Position numbers and translations under genes: made by a program. This document shows, one piece after another, positions 10,080 through 18,021 of a stretch of DNA of 56,969 nt. Below the pieces are notes generated by a model. That model saw only the letters and a list, made by a program, of their open reading frames with translations. It did no database searches and was not told where the DNA came from. Within the stretch, counting starts at the first letter, position 1, and each line of letters starts with the position of its first letter. The stretch covers positions 1 through 56,969 of the forward strand of contig JAFEFZ010000296.1 in assembly GCA_018240325.1 (NCBI GenBank), written 5' to 3'. The DNA is from Pseudomonadota bacterium (GTDB lineage Bacteria > Pseudomonadota > Gammaproteobacteria > Burkholderiales > Burkholderiaceae_C).

Positions 10080-10912
10080 AGGCTGGCCAGCGCCAGCGCC
10101 GCCGGGAACACCGGCAGCAGCGCATCGATGCGGTCGAGCACGCCGCCGTGGCCGGGCAGCAGCTTGCTCGAATCCTTGACGCCCACCGCGCGCTTGGCGA
10201 CCGACTTGCTCAGGTCGCCGACCACGCTCAAGCCCGCCAGCGCCAGCAGCGCCAGCAGCCCGCCGGCGACGCCCAGCCCGGCGAACAGGCGCGAGTACAG
10301 GCTCAGGCCCAGCGCCGGCCAGCGCGCATCGGCCGCGCTCCAGGCCAGGCCGAGCAGCAGCACGCCGGCCATGCCGCTGTACACGCCTTCCCAACTCTTG
10401 CCCGGGCTGATCGTCGGCGCGAGCTTGCGCCGGCCGAAGCGGCGGCCGCCGAAGTACGCGGCGATGTCGGCTGCCCACACCAGGCAGAACACCGACAGGA
10501 TGAAGCCCAGGCCGAGCGCGCGCGCCTGGTTCACCGCGAGCCACGCCGCCCACAGCGCGGCCAGCCCGAGCGCGAACCGGGCGGCACGCGGCAGCTCGAG
10601 CCAGCGGCCGGGCCCGGCGCGCAGCGTCAGCGTGCCGGCAGGCAGCCACAGCGCCACCGCGAACCACCAGGCGGGCGACGGTGCCGCATCGGCCCAGCCG
10701 ATCGCCTTGGCGCCGACGCAGGCCAGCGCCACCAGCGCGCCGGCCGCGAGTGCCGCCGGCTGCGGCAACTGGCTCAGGCGCGCCCATTCCCAGCCGGCGG
10801 CGGCCATGAACACCAGCGTCAGCAGGTTGAACGGCCAGCGCGCATCGGCCAGCAGTGCCGGCACCAGCAGCGCCAGCAGCACGACGGCGGTGATCACGCG
10901 CTGCGCGAGCAT
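10076..10912 (-). CDS. cdsA: Phosphatidate cytidylyltransferase
   Basis: Makes CDP-diacylglycerol from phosphatidate and CTP for all phospholipids. The 278-residue integral membrane protein shows about seven or eight hydrophobic helices. The C-terminal family signature is clear: SVVGDLSKSVAKRAVGVKDS, then LLPGHGGVLDRIDAL, which carries the metal-binding acidic residues. The ATG at 10912 lies 9 bases downstream of the uppS stop, and the end overlaps dxr. The gene is in the usual uppS-cdsA-dxr context. Confidence 0.96.
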   Translation of the reverse strand: MLAQRVITAVVLLALLVPALLADARWPFNLLTLVFMAAAGWEWARLSQLPQPAALAAGALVALACVGAKAIGWADAAPSPAWWFAVALWLPAGTLTLRAGPGRWLELPRAARFALGLAALWAAWLAVNQARALGLGFILSVFCLVWAADIAAYFGGRRFGRRKLAPTISPGKSWEGVYSGMAGVLLLGLAWSAADARWPALGLSLYSRLFAGLGVAGGLLALLALAGLSVVGDLSKSVAKRAVGVKDSSKLLPGHGGVLDRIDALLPVFPAALALASL

Positions 10913-10921
10913 CGGCGCCGT

Positions 10922-11653
10922 TCAGCCCGGCTGCAGCAGCGGACGCTGCTCCATGTTCAACCCGCCGAAGCGGCGGTCGCGCTGGCGATAGGCCTGCAGC
11001 GCCGCGTCGATGTCGCTCTCGTCGAAATCGGGCCACAGCCGCTCGGTAAAGAAGAACTCGGCGTAGGCCGACTGCCACAGCATGAAGTTGCTGATGCGCA
11101 TCTCGCCGCCGGTGCGGATGAACAGGTCGGGGTCGGGCGCATAGCTCAGCGCCATGTAGCGCGCCAGCAGCGCCTCGTCGACCTGCTCGGGCGCAACGCC
11201 GTCCTCGATCGCGCGGCGGCAGGCCTGCACCATGTCCCAGCGCCCGCCGTAGTTGAACGCGACCGACAGCGTGATCCGGGTGTTGTGCGCGGTGCTGGCC
11301 TCGGCGTGCGCCCAGGCGTCGCGCAGCCGCATCGACACCTTGCTGCGGTCGCCGACGATGCGCACGCGCACGCCGTCGCCCGCCATCTTGCCCAGGTACT
11401 TGGCCACCGCCACGAGCACCAGCCCCATCAGGCCCGAGACTTCCTCGTTCGGCCGCTTCCAGTTCTCCGACGAGAACGCGAACACGGTCAGGTATTCGAC
11501 GCCGCGGTCGGCAAAGGCGTTGACCGCGCGCACCAGCGCATCCACGCCCTGCTTGTGGCCGTAGACCCGCGGCATGAAGCGCCGGCGCGCCCAGCGGCCG
11601 TTGCCGTCCATCACCACCGCGACATGGCGCGGCACGTTGGCGTCGTTCGACAC
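10922..11653 (-). CDS. uppS: Undecaprenyl diphosphate synthase
   Basis: cis-prenyltransferase that extends farnesyl diphosphate with eight isopentenyl units to C55-PP, the lipid carrier for peptidoglycan and O-antigen. The 243 residues contain the substrate-binding VVMDGNGRWARRR motif with catalytic Asp16, GHKQGVDA, and the C-terminal DLFIRTGGEMRISNFMLWQ segment, with RTGGE binding isopentenyl diphosphate. The start codon is GTG at 11653, 28 bases past the frr stop. cdsA follows after 9 bases. Confidence 0.97.
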   Translation of the reverse strand: MSNDANVPRHVAVVMDGNGRWARRRFMPRVYGHKQGVDALVRAVNAFADRGVEYLTVFAFSSENWKRPNEEVSGLMGLVLVAVAKYLGKMAGDGVRVRIVGDRSKVSMRLRDAWAHAEASTAHNTRITLSVAFNYGGRWDMVQACRRAIEDGVAPEQVDEALLARYMALSYAPDPDLFIRTGGEMRISNFMLWQSAYAEFFFTERLWPDFDESDIDAALQAYRQRDRRFGGLNMEQRPLLQPG

Positions 11654-11681
11654 TTGATGAACCGTGGCGGGGTGCGGGCTC

Positions 11682-12242
11682 TCAGACCGCGAGGATGTCC
11701 GCTTCCTTCGCGTGGACCAGGCGGTCGACCTCGGCGACGGTGCGGTCGGTCAGGCGCTGCACCTCGTCCTGCGCGCGGCGCTCGTCGTCTTCGGCGATCT
11801 GCTTGTCCTTGAGCAGGCGCTTCAGGTGCTCGTTGGCGTCGCGGCGCAGGTTGCGCGCGGCGACCTTGGCCTCCTCGCCGGCGTGGCGCACGACCTTGGT
11901 CAGCTCCTTGCGGCGCTCCTCGGTCAGCGGCGGCATCGGCACGCGCAGCAAGTCGCCCTGCGCCGAAGGGTTCAGGCCGAGGCTCGATTCGCGGATCGCG
12001 CGCTCGATCTTCGGCCCCATGCCCTTCTCCCACGGCTGCACGCTGATCGTGCGTGCGTCCAGCAGCGACACGTTGGCCACCTGGCTGATCGGCAGCTCGG
12101 AGCCGTAGTACTCGACGTGCACCTGGTCGAGGATGCCGGGGTGCGCGCGGCCGGTGCGGATCTTCTGCAGCTCGGTCTTGAAGGTCTCGATCGTCCGGGC
12201 CATCTTGTGCTCGGCGGTCTGCTTGATTTCGGCGATGCTCAT
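11682..12242 (-). CDS. frr: Ribosome recycling factor
   Basis: Works with EF-G to split post-termination ribosomes. The 186 residues match the family (185 in E. coli). The elongated helical domain shows [20 protein letters not shown] near residue 13, and the C-terminal helix is rich in charged residues ([20 protein letters not shown]). The ATG at 12242 is 7 bases after the pyrH stop. A longer open frame through pyrH is a shadow. The pyrH-frr pairing after tsf is near universal. Confidence 0.97.
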   Translation of the reverse strand: MSIAEIKQTAEHKMARTIETFKTELQKIRTGRAHPGILDQVHVEYYGSELPISQVANVSLLDARTISVQPWEKGMGPKIERAIRESSLGLNPSAQGDLLRVPMPPLTEERRKELTKVVRHAGEEAKVAARNLRRDANEHLKRLLKDKQIAEDDERRAQDEVQRLTDRTVAEVDRLVHAKEADILAV

Positions 12243-12249
12243 CGGTTGC

Positions 12250-12960
12250 TCACACGTGCACCAGCGTGCCCTCGTCCTCGCCGGCGACCACGCGCTTGAG
12301 CGCGCCCGGCTTGAAGATGCTGAACACCTTGATCGGCAGTTTCTGGTCGCGGCACAGCGCGAACGCGGTCGCGTCCATGACCTGCAGGTTCTTCGCGATC
12401 GCCTGGTCGAAGCTGATCGTCGCATAGCGCGTCGCGGTCGGGTCTTTCTTCGGGTCGGCGCTGTACACGCCGTCGACCTTGGTCGCCTTCAGCACCACCT
12501 GCGCGCCGATTTCGGCCCCGCGCAGCGCCGCCGCGGTGTCGGTGGTGAAGAACGGGTTGCCGGTGCCGGCGGCGAAGACCACGACCTTGCCTTCCTCGAG
12601 GTACTGCAGCGCCTTGGGCCGCACGTAGGGCTCGACCACCTGCTCGATGCCGATCGCCGACATCACGCGCGCGGTCATGCCTTCCTGGCGCATCGCGTCG
12701 GCCAGCGCCAGCGCGTTCATCACCGTGGCCAGCATGCCCATGTAGTCGGCGGTCGCGCGGTCCATGCCTACCGAGCCGCCGGCCACGCCGCGGAAGATGT
12801 TGCCGCCGCCGATCACCACCGCGACTTCGCAGCCCAGCGCCGTCACGTCCTGGATCTCGCGCACCATGCGCACGATCGTCGCGTGGTTGATGCCGTAGGC
12901 GTCGTCGCCCATCAGGGCTTCGCCCGAGAGCTTCAGCAGGATGCGCTTGTACATCGGCAT
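12250..12960 (-). CDS. pyrH: UMP kinase
   Basis: Bacterial hexameric UMP kinase of the amino-acid kinase fold: makes UDP from UMP and is typically inhibited by UTP. The 236 residues carry the N-terminal phosphate-binding [21 protein letters not shown] in the middle, and the [15 protein letters not shown] signature. ATG at 12960 gives MPMYKRI. A second ATG two codons in (MYKRI) is equally possible. It sits 100 bases after tsf, with a GC-rich hairpin in that spacer. Confidence 0.97.
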   Translation of the reverse strand: MPMYKRILLKLSGEALMGDDAYGINHATIVRMVREIQDVTALGCEVAVVIGGGNIFRGVAGGSVGMDRATADYMGMLATVMNALALADAMRQEGMTARVMSAIGIEQVVEPYVRPKALQYLEEGKVVVFAAGTGNPFFTTDTAAALRGAEIGAQVVLKATKVDGVYSADPKKDPTATRYATISFDQAIAKNLQVMDATAFALCRDQKLPIKVFSIFKPGALKRVVAGEDEGTLVHV

Positions 12961-12979
12961 GCGGTCACAGCGTGTTGGC

Positions 12980-13000
12980 GCGCAGCCGCGCCGGCTGCGC
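12980..13000 (-). terminator. GC-rich hairpin between tsf and pyrH
   Basis: Perfect 8-bp inverted repeat (GCGCAGCC / GGCTGCGC) around a 5-base loop, in the 100-base spacer after tsf. No U-run follows on the minus strand, so this is a pause or processing structure at most, not a proven terminator. Read-through into pyrH is expected. Confidence 0.3.
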
Positions 13001-13060
13001 TGGGCGAGTGTAAGCGGCGCGGCCGCCCCGGCTGTCCCGGTGCGGCGCGCCGCAGCCGTT

Positions 13061-13957
13061 TCAGGACGTACGGGCAGCCGCCATCTGCGCGGCGACTTCG
13101 GCCGCGAAATCGTCGGCGCGCTTCTCGATGCCCTCGCCCACCACGTACAGCGTGAAGCCCTTCACCGTGGTGGCCTTGTCCTTCAGCATCGCGCCGACGG
13201 TCTGCTTGCCGTCGGCCGCCTTCACGAAGGCCTGGTCGAGCAGCGACACCTCCTTCAGGTACTTCTGCACCGCGCCCTCGACCATCTTGGCGACGATCTC
13301 GGCCGGCTTGCCCGACTCGGCCGCCTTCTCGGCGGCGATCTTGCGCTCCTTGTCGACCAGATCGGCCGGCACCGCGGCGGCCGACAGCGCGGCCGGCTTC
13401 ATCGCGGCGACGTGCATCGCCACGTCCTTGGCCGCGACCGCGTCGCCGTCGTACTCGACGATCACGCCGATGCGGGTGCCGTGCACGTAGTGGGCCAGCT
13501 TCGCGCCGCCGGCATAGCGCTCGAAGCGGCGCACGCTGATGTTCTCGCCGATCTTGCCGACGAGCCCCTTGCGCACGTCCTCGACGGTCGGGCCGAAGCC
13601 GGCCTGCGCAAGCGGCAGCGCCGCGAGCGCCGCCAGGTCTGCGGGCGCACGCTCGGCCACCAGCGCGGCCACGCCGTTGACGAAAGCCAGGAAGTCGTCG
13701 TTCTTGGCGACGAAGTCGGTCTCGCAGTTGACCTCGACGAGCGCGCCGGCCTCGGGCGCCACCGAGGCCGCGACCACGCCTTCCGCGGTCACGCGCGCCG
13801 AAGCCTTGCCGGCCTTGTTGCCGAGCTTGACGCGCAGGATCTCCTCGGCGCGCTCCATGTCGCCGTCGGCCTCGGTCAGGGCCTTCTTGCATTCCATCAT
13901 CGGGGCATCGGTCTTCGCACGCAGCGCGGCGACCATGCTGGCGGTAATTGCGGGCAT
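13061..13957 (-). CDS. tsf: Translation elongation factor Ts
   Basis: Guanine-nucleotide exchange factor for EF-Tu. The 298 residues match the family. The UBA-like N-terminus (residues 1-50) has the signature [16 protein letters not shown], followed by the core containing [14 protein letters not shown] (EF-Tu-contacting TDFV). Two core subdomains and a C-terminal helix complete it. The ATG at 13957 follows rpsB by 131 bases. The long frame running back into rpsB is an artefact. In many bacteria the rpsB-tsf pair is autoregulated by S2 at the rpsB leader. Confidence 0.97.
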   Translation of the reverse strand: MPAITASMVAALRAKTDAPMMECKKALTEADGDMERAEEILRVKLGNKAGKASARVTAEGVVAASVAPEAGALVEVNCETDFVAKNDDFLAFVNGVAALVAERAPADLAALAALPLAQAGFGPTVEDVRKGLVGKIGENISVRRFERYAGGAKLAHYVHGTRIGVIVEYDGDAVAAKDVAMHVAAMKPAALSAAAVPADLVDKERKIAAEKAAESGKPAEIVAKMVEGAVQKYLKEVSLLDQAFVKAADGKQTVGAMLKDKATTVKGFTLYVVGEGIEKRADDFAAEVAAQMAAARTS

Positions 13958-14004
13958 CGCTTCACTCCAGGGTTCGGGATCGGGGCCGCGCGCGGCGGCC
14001 GCCG

Positions 14005-14058
14005 GGATGCGGGCCGCCGGCACGATGCCCGCCCGGCGGCGCCCGGGAAGGCGCATCC
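14005..14058 (-). promoter_or_regulatory. Long dyad in the rpsB-tsf spacer
   Basis: An 8-bp perfect stem (GCCGCCGG at 14013-14020 with CCGGCGGC at 14033-14040) lies inside a second 7-bp stem (GGATGCG at 14005 with CGCATCC at 14052). Together they form a long hairpin between rpsB and tsf. No U-run is present. Such spacers often hold an attenuator or processing site that adjusts the ratio of S2 to EF-Ts; that role is inferred here. Confidence 0.35.
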
Positions 14059-14088
14059 GGCAGGCCGCGCCGCGGCCGGCAAGCGGGT

Positions 14089-14835
14089 TCAGCCGTTCTC
14101 GCTGACCTCGACGTACTCGCCGTCGGCGCCGGCCGCAGCCTGCACCACGTCCTGCGCGGCGTTGGCCTTGCCTTCGAGCACCGCGTCGGCAACCGCGCGC
14201 GCATACAGCGCCACCGCCTTGGCCGAATCGTCGTTGCCGGGGATCACGTAGTCGATGCCCTGCGGCGAGTGGTTGGTGTCGACCACGCCGACCACCGGAA
14301 TGCCGAGCTTCTTGGCCTCGGCCACCGCGATCTTGTGGAAGCCGACGTCGATCACGAACATCGCATCGGGCAGCGCGTTCATGTCCTGGATGCCGCCGAT
14401 GTCCTTCTCGAGCTTGGCCAGCCCGCGCTCGAACATCAGGCCTTCCTTCTTGATCATCTGGTCGATGCCGGCCTCCTTCTGGGCCTGCATCTCCTTGAGC
14501 TTCTTCAGCGAAGTCTTGACGGTCTTGAAGTTGGTGAGCATGCCGCCGAGCCAGCGCTGGTCGACGTAGGGCATGCCGCAACGCTGGGCTTCGGCGGCGA
14601 TCAGGTCGCGCGCCTGGCGCTTGGTGCCCACCATCAGGATCGTGCCGCGGCGGCTGCTGAGCTGGCGCACGAACTTGCAGGCCTCGGTGAAGAGCGGCTG
14701 CGTCTTCTCGAGGTTGATGATGTGGATCTTGTTGCGATGGCCGTAGATGTAGGGGGCCATCCTGGGGTTCCAGAAGCGCGTCTGGTGCCCGAAATGGACA
14801 CCGGCTTCCAGCATTTCACGCATGGACACGGTCAT
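14089..14835 (-). CDS. rpsB: 30S ribosomal protein S2
   Basis: Small-subunit ribosomal protein S2, which docks near S1 and the mRNA exit. The 248 residues show the N-terminal signature [20 protein letters not shown], then [17 protein letters not shown] and the [12 protein letters not shown] signature near residue 180. Start: ATG at 14835 (MTVSMREML) has a good ribosome site (GGAG six bases upstream). The ATG at 14823 lacks one. This is the first gene of the 14.8-kb operon. Its promoter must lie in the 181 bases shared with the divergent amidase, but no clear -35/-10 pair is visible. Confidence 0.97.
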   Translation of the reverse strand: MTVSMREMLEAGVHFGHQTRFWNPRMAPYIYGHRNKIHIINLEKTQPLFTEACKFVRQLSSRRGTILMVGTKRQARDLIAAEAQRCGMPYVDQRWLGGMLTNFKTVKTSLKKLKEMQAQKEAGIDQMIKKEGLMFERGLAKLEKDIGGIQDMNALPDAMFVIDVGFHKIAVAEAKKLGIPVVGVVDTNHSPQGIDYVIPGNDDSAKAVALYARAVADAVLEGKANAAQDVVQAAAGADGEYVEVSENG

Positions 14836-15003
14836 GGTTGCTCCGAAGGTTGCATCTGGAAGCCTCGGCCTCAACCGCCGGCGGCGTCGCCCCGGGCGCG
14901 CGCTGCGCCGACGGCGGCCGCGGCAGCACCATTCGGCGGCCGGGTTCGCGGATCGCTCCGGCCGGCACTGCGCGCCTGCCGCCGCCCGCGCCGGGCAGGC
15001 TGC

Positions 15004-15009
15004 GACAAT
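15004..15009 (+). promoter_or_regulatory. Possible -10 element for the amidase gene
   Basis: GACAAT preceded by TGC (extended -10 form) lies 7 bases before the amidase ATG at 15017. If used, the mRNA would be leaderless or nearly so. No -35 is visible 17 bases upstream. Weak evidence in such GC-rich sequence. Confidence 0.25.
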
Positions 15010-15016
15010 CGTCAGG

Positions 15017-16411
15017 ATGAACGCCGACCAAAACCCGCGGATTCTAGCATCCGAGCGCCGCCCCGCCCCGGACCTGAGCGCCGCCGCGCAGGCGGTGGCC
15101 GACGGCCGCATCCGCGCGGCAGCGCTGCTGGAACAGGCGCTGGCCGCTGCCGATGCGCCCGCGGCGCGGCACGCGTACATCCGCCGCTTCGACGACATGG
15201 CCCGCGCCGCGGCCGCGGCGGTGGACGCGCAGCGCGCGGCCGGCGCGCCGGTGCCGCCGCTGGCCGGGCTGGCGGTGTCGGTGAAGGATCTGTTCGATGT
15301 CGCCGGTGCACCCACGACCGCCGCGTCGCGCTCGCTGGCCGATGCCGCGCCGGCGCCGGCCGACTGCCCGGCCGTCGCCCGGCTGCGCGCCGCCGGTGCG
15401 GCCATCAGCGGCCACAGCAACCTGACCGAGTTCGCGTTCTCGGGCATCGGCATCAATCCGCACCACGGCACGCCGGCCAACGCGGCCACCGCCGCGCTCG
15501 ATCCCACCCCGCGCATCCCGGGCGGATCGTCCAGCGGCGCCGCGGTCACGGTCGCCAGCGGCGCCGCCTGGGCGGCGCTGGGCTCCGACACGCGCGGCTC
15601 GATCCGGGTGCCGGCCGCGCTGCACGGCCTGGTCGGCTTCAAGAACACCGCCGCGCTGACGCCGACCGAAGGCTGCCTGCCGTTGTCGTTCACGCTCGAC
15701 ACCGCCTGCGCAATCACGCACAGCGTGCGCGACGCGGTGCGCCTGCACGCCATCCTCGGCGCGCGCACGCCGCGGCTGCGCGGCCGCCCGGCCGCGGCGC
15801 TGCAGCTGGCCGTGCCCGTAGGCGAATGGCTCGACGATCTGGACGCCGCCGTCGCCCACGCCTTCGAGCGCGCGTTGCAGGCGCTGCGCCGGGCCGGCGC
15901 GCGCATCACCGAGTTGCGCCTGCCCGAAGGCGAGGCGCCGGCGCTGGCCAGCGGCCGGCTGGGCGCGGCTGAAGCCTGGGCCTGGCACCGTGGCCGGCTG
16001 GGCGCGCGCGCCGCCGACTACGACCCGCGCGTGCTGGCGCGCGTGCGCATGGGGCGCGACCTCGACGCCGCCGGCTACATCGACCTGCTGCAGGCGCGGC
16101 GGGCGTGGATCGCGCGCTTCGAGGCGCTCGCACGCCCCTTCGACGCCTTCGTGCTGCCCACGGTGCCGGTGGTCGCGCCGCCGCTGGCGCCGCTGCTCGC
16201 CGATGACGATGCCTTCTTCGCGGCCAATGCGCTGCTGTTGCGCAACCCGTCGCTGGTCAACTGGCTCGACGGCTGCGCGCTGTCGCTGCCGATGCAAGCC
16301 GCCGGCGAGTGGCCCAGCGGACTGATGCTGTTCGGCCCGGCTCTGGCTGACGACACGGTGCTCGACGCGGCGCTGGCGGTCGAGGCGGCATTGGCGCCTG
16401 TGCGTGGCTGA
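15017..16411 (+). CDS. Amidase signature family hydrolase
   Basis: Hydrolyses an amide bond; substrate unknown. The 464-residue protein has the Ser-cisSer-Lys catalytic set: Lys in [12 protein letters not shown] (about residue 93), the Gly/Ser-rich stretch [16 protein letters not shown] (about 170) with the cis-Ser, and the nucleophile in [13 protein letters not shown] (about 195). The usual GSDTGGS appears here as GSDTRGS. No GatB or GatC lies nearby, so this is a stand-alone amidase and not GatA of the tRNA amidotransferase. The start at 15017 follows a TGCGACAAT box; the longer frame across the rpsB promoter is rejected. Its TGA stop is also the left target repeat of the palindromic element that follows. 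Confidence 0.9.
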   Translation: MNADQNPRILASERRPAPDLSAAAQAVADGRIRAAALLEQALAAADAPAARHAYIRRFDDMARAAAAAVDAQRAAGAPVPPLAGLAVSVKDLFDVAGAPTTAASRSLADAAPAPADCPAVARLRAAGAAISGHSNLTEFAFSGIGINPHHGTPANAATAALDPTPRIPGGSSSGAAVTVASGAAWAALGSDTRGSIRVPAALHGLVGFKNTAALTPTEGCLPLSFTLDTACAITHSVRDAVRLHAILGARTPRLRGRPAAALQLAVPVGEWLDDLDAAVAHAFERALQALRRAGARITELRLPEGEAPALASGRLGAAEAWAWHRGRLGARAADYDPRVLARVRMGRDLDAAGYIDLLQARRAWIARFEALARPFDAFVLPTVPVVAPPLAPLLADDDAFFAANALLLRNPSLVNWLDGCALSLPMQAAGEWPSGLMLFGPALADDTVLDAALAVEAALAPVRG

Positions 16412-16570
16412 GAGCCTGTGAACAGATCCCGCATACCCGCTCGGCCGCCCCAGACGGCGCCACTCTTCGTTGCCAATGCTCGCCGCAGCCCGAGCTGCGG
16501 CTGTGCTTCGCGCCTCGATTGGCACCGTCTGGCGCACCCGCTCGGGCGCGCCGGATCCATTCACAGGCTC
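16412..16570 (+). mobile_element. 159-bp palindromic MITE-like element with 3-bp TGA target duplication
   Basis: The ends are perfect 11-bp inverted repeats (GAGCCTGTGAA / TTCACAGGCTC), extending to 16 of 18 matches. The element is flanked on both sides by TGA (16409-16411 and 16571-16573). The whole unit is an imperfect palindrome in register, with a second matched block (CCAGACGGCGCCA / TGGCACCGTCTGG) and a central stem CCGCAG / CTGCGG at 16483-16500. It has no coding capacity. Inverted ends plus a T-N-A duplication fit a non-autonomous element mobilised by an IS5-type transposase; that family link is inference. It lies between the amidase stop and the oxidoreductase start. No second copy was seen in the window. 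Confidence 0.75.
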
Positions 16571-16580
16571 TGACACGACG

Positions 16581-17876
16581 ATGCGCATCGCCGTCATCGG
16601 CGCCGGCATCGTCGGCGTCACCACCGCATACGAGCTGGCGGCCGACGGCCATGAACCGACGGTCTACGAAAGGCTGAGCGCGGTCGCCGGCGAAGCCAGT
16701 TTCGCCAACGCCGGCCTGCTCGCGCCCGGCTGCGTCGCGCCGCCCGGGGCGCCGGGCATGGCCGGCCGGGTGTTGCGCCAGTCCTTCGGCCCGCACCGCA
16801 GGCTGCGCTTCGGCGGCGCCGAGCTGCTGACGCGGCTGCCGTGGCTGTGGCGATGGTGGCGCGCCTGCGGGCCGCGGCCGTACCGCGACAACCGCGAGCG
16901 GCTGTACCGGCTCGCCCGCTACAGCCGCGAGCGGCTGCACGCCTGCGCCGCGCGCCACGGGCTGGACTACCAGCGCAGCGCTCCGGTCACGGTGCTGCTG
17001 CGCGGCCCGCGCGAGCTGGCGGCGGCCGAAGCCACGCTGCGGCTGCTGCGCGAGTGGGAGGTCGCCCATGCGCTGGTCGACGCCGCACACTGCCGCAGGA
17101 TCGAGCCCGGGCTGCACCCGGACACGCCGCTGCAAGGCGGCATCGCGCTGCCCGATGCCGAGGCCGGCAACTGCCGGCTGTTCGCGCAGCAGCTCAAGGC
17201 CGAGGCCGAGCAGCTCGGCGCGCGCTTTTGCTTCGCCACCGAAGTGCTCGATCTCGACGCGCCCGGCGCGCGCGCCGGCCGCAGCGCGGTGCAGCTGCGT
17301 GCGCGCGGCGTGCCGGGCCTGGCCGGCTCGACGCCGTCGCCGCAGGAGCGCGGCTTCGACGCGGTGGTGGTGTGCACCGGCGCCGCCGGCAACCGGCTGC
17401 TGCGTCCGCTGGGGCTGGCGCTGCCGCTGCTGCCGGTCCACGGCCATTCGGTCACGGCGCCGCTGCGCGATGCGGGCGAAGGCCGGCTGGCAGGCCCACG
17501 CGGTGCGGTGCTGGACCAGCGCCACGGCGTCACCGTGTCGCGCCTGGGGCAGCGGCTGCGCGTGGCCGGCAGCGCCGGGTTCGGCCGCGCCGCAGCCGCA
17601 CACGACCCGGGCGCACTCGCCATGCTGTACCGCGTGCTCGACGACTGGTTTCCCGGCGCCGCGCGCCACGCGCAGGCGCAGGCCTGGAAGGGCGCGCGGC
17701 CGATGCTGCCTGATGGCGTGCCGGTGATCGGCGCCGGCGCCCGCGCGGGCGTGTGGCTGAACATCGGCCACGGCGGCAGCGGCTGGGCGCTGGCCTGCGG
17801 ATCGGCGCGGCTGCTGGCCGACCAGATCGGCGGGCGGGCACCCGAGCTCGACGCCGCCGCCTACGCGATGCGCTGA
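16581..17876 (+). CDS. DadA-like FAD-dependent D-amino-acid dehydrogenase / oxidoreductase
   Basis: FAD-dependent deamination of a D-amino acid (or a related amine) with electrons passed to the respiratory chain, judged from family resemblance to DadA. The 431-residue protein has a dinucleotide-binding N-terminus IAVIGAGIVGVTTAYELA, the DAO-type GEASFANAGLL motif after the second strand, and a C-terminal FAD-closing segment WLNIGHGGSGWALACGS. The ATG at 16581 lies 10 bases after the palindromic element. An in-frame upstream ATG at 16470 lies inside the element and gives no family-like sequence, so it is rejected. No ribosome site is evident. Removing the element would place this start 7 bases after the amidase stop. 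The exact substrate is unknown. Confidence 0.85.
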   Translation: MRIAVIGAGIVGVTTAYELAADGHEPTVYERLSAVAGEASFANAGLLAPGCVAPPGAPGMAGRVLRQSFGPHRRLRFGGAELLTRLPWLWRWWRACGPRPYRDNRERLYRLARYSRERLHACAARHGLDYQRSAPVTVLLRGPRELAAAEATLRLLREWEVAHALVDAAHCRRIEPGLHPDTPLQGGIALPDAEAGNCRLFAQQLKAEAEQLGARFCFATEVLDLDAPGARAGRSAVQLRARGVPGLAGSTPSPQERGFDAVVVCTGAAGNRLLRPLGLALPLLPVHGHSVTAPLRDAGEGRLAGPRGAVLDQRHGVTVSRLGQRLRVAGSAGFGRAAAAHDPGALAMLYRVLDDWFPGAARHAQAQAWKGARPMLPDGVPVIGAGARAGVWLNIGHGGSGWALACGSARLLADQIGGRAPELDAAAYAMR

Positions 17877-17937
17877 AGCGCCCGCACCGGCCGCTCGCCG
17901 CCGCCACGCCGCCCTGGGCTGCGCTGCCGCCAACGGC

Positions 17938-17958
17938 GGGCCGGCGGGCCGCCGGCCC
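17938..17958 (+). terminator. Hairpin downstream of the DadA-like gene
   Basis: Perfect 8-bp stem (GGGCCGGC / GCCGGCCC) with a 5-base loop in the 145-base gap before nnr. No T-run follows, so factor-independent termination is doubtful. A possible -10 (CACAAT, 17992-17997) for nnr lies downstream. Confidence 0.3.
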
Positions 17959-18021
17959 GAGCCTTGGGGCGCTCGGCCCGGCCGGCTGCCGCACAATCGC
18001 TGCGCCCGCCCTTCGCCGCCG

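Noticed and set aside
15017-16411. Amidase considered as GatA of the tRNA-dependent amidotransferase
   Set aside because: No gatB or gatC nearby, the GSDTRGS variant motif, and short overall length favour a general amidase.
16470-16580. Upstream ATG for the DadA-like protein
   Set aside because: It lies inside the palindromic element and adds 37 residues with no family resemblance ahead of the FAD-binding motif.
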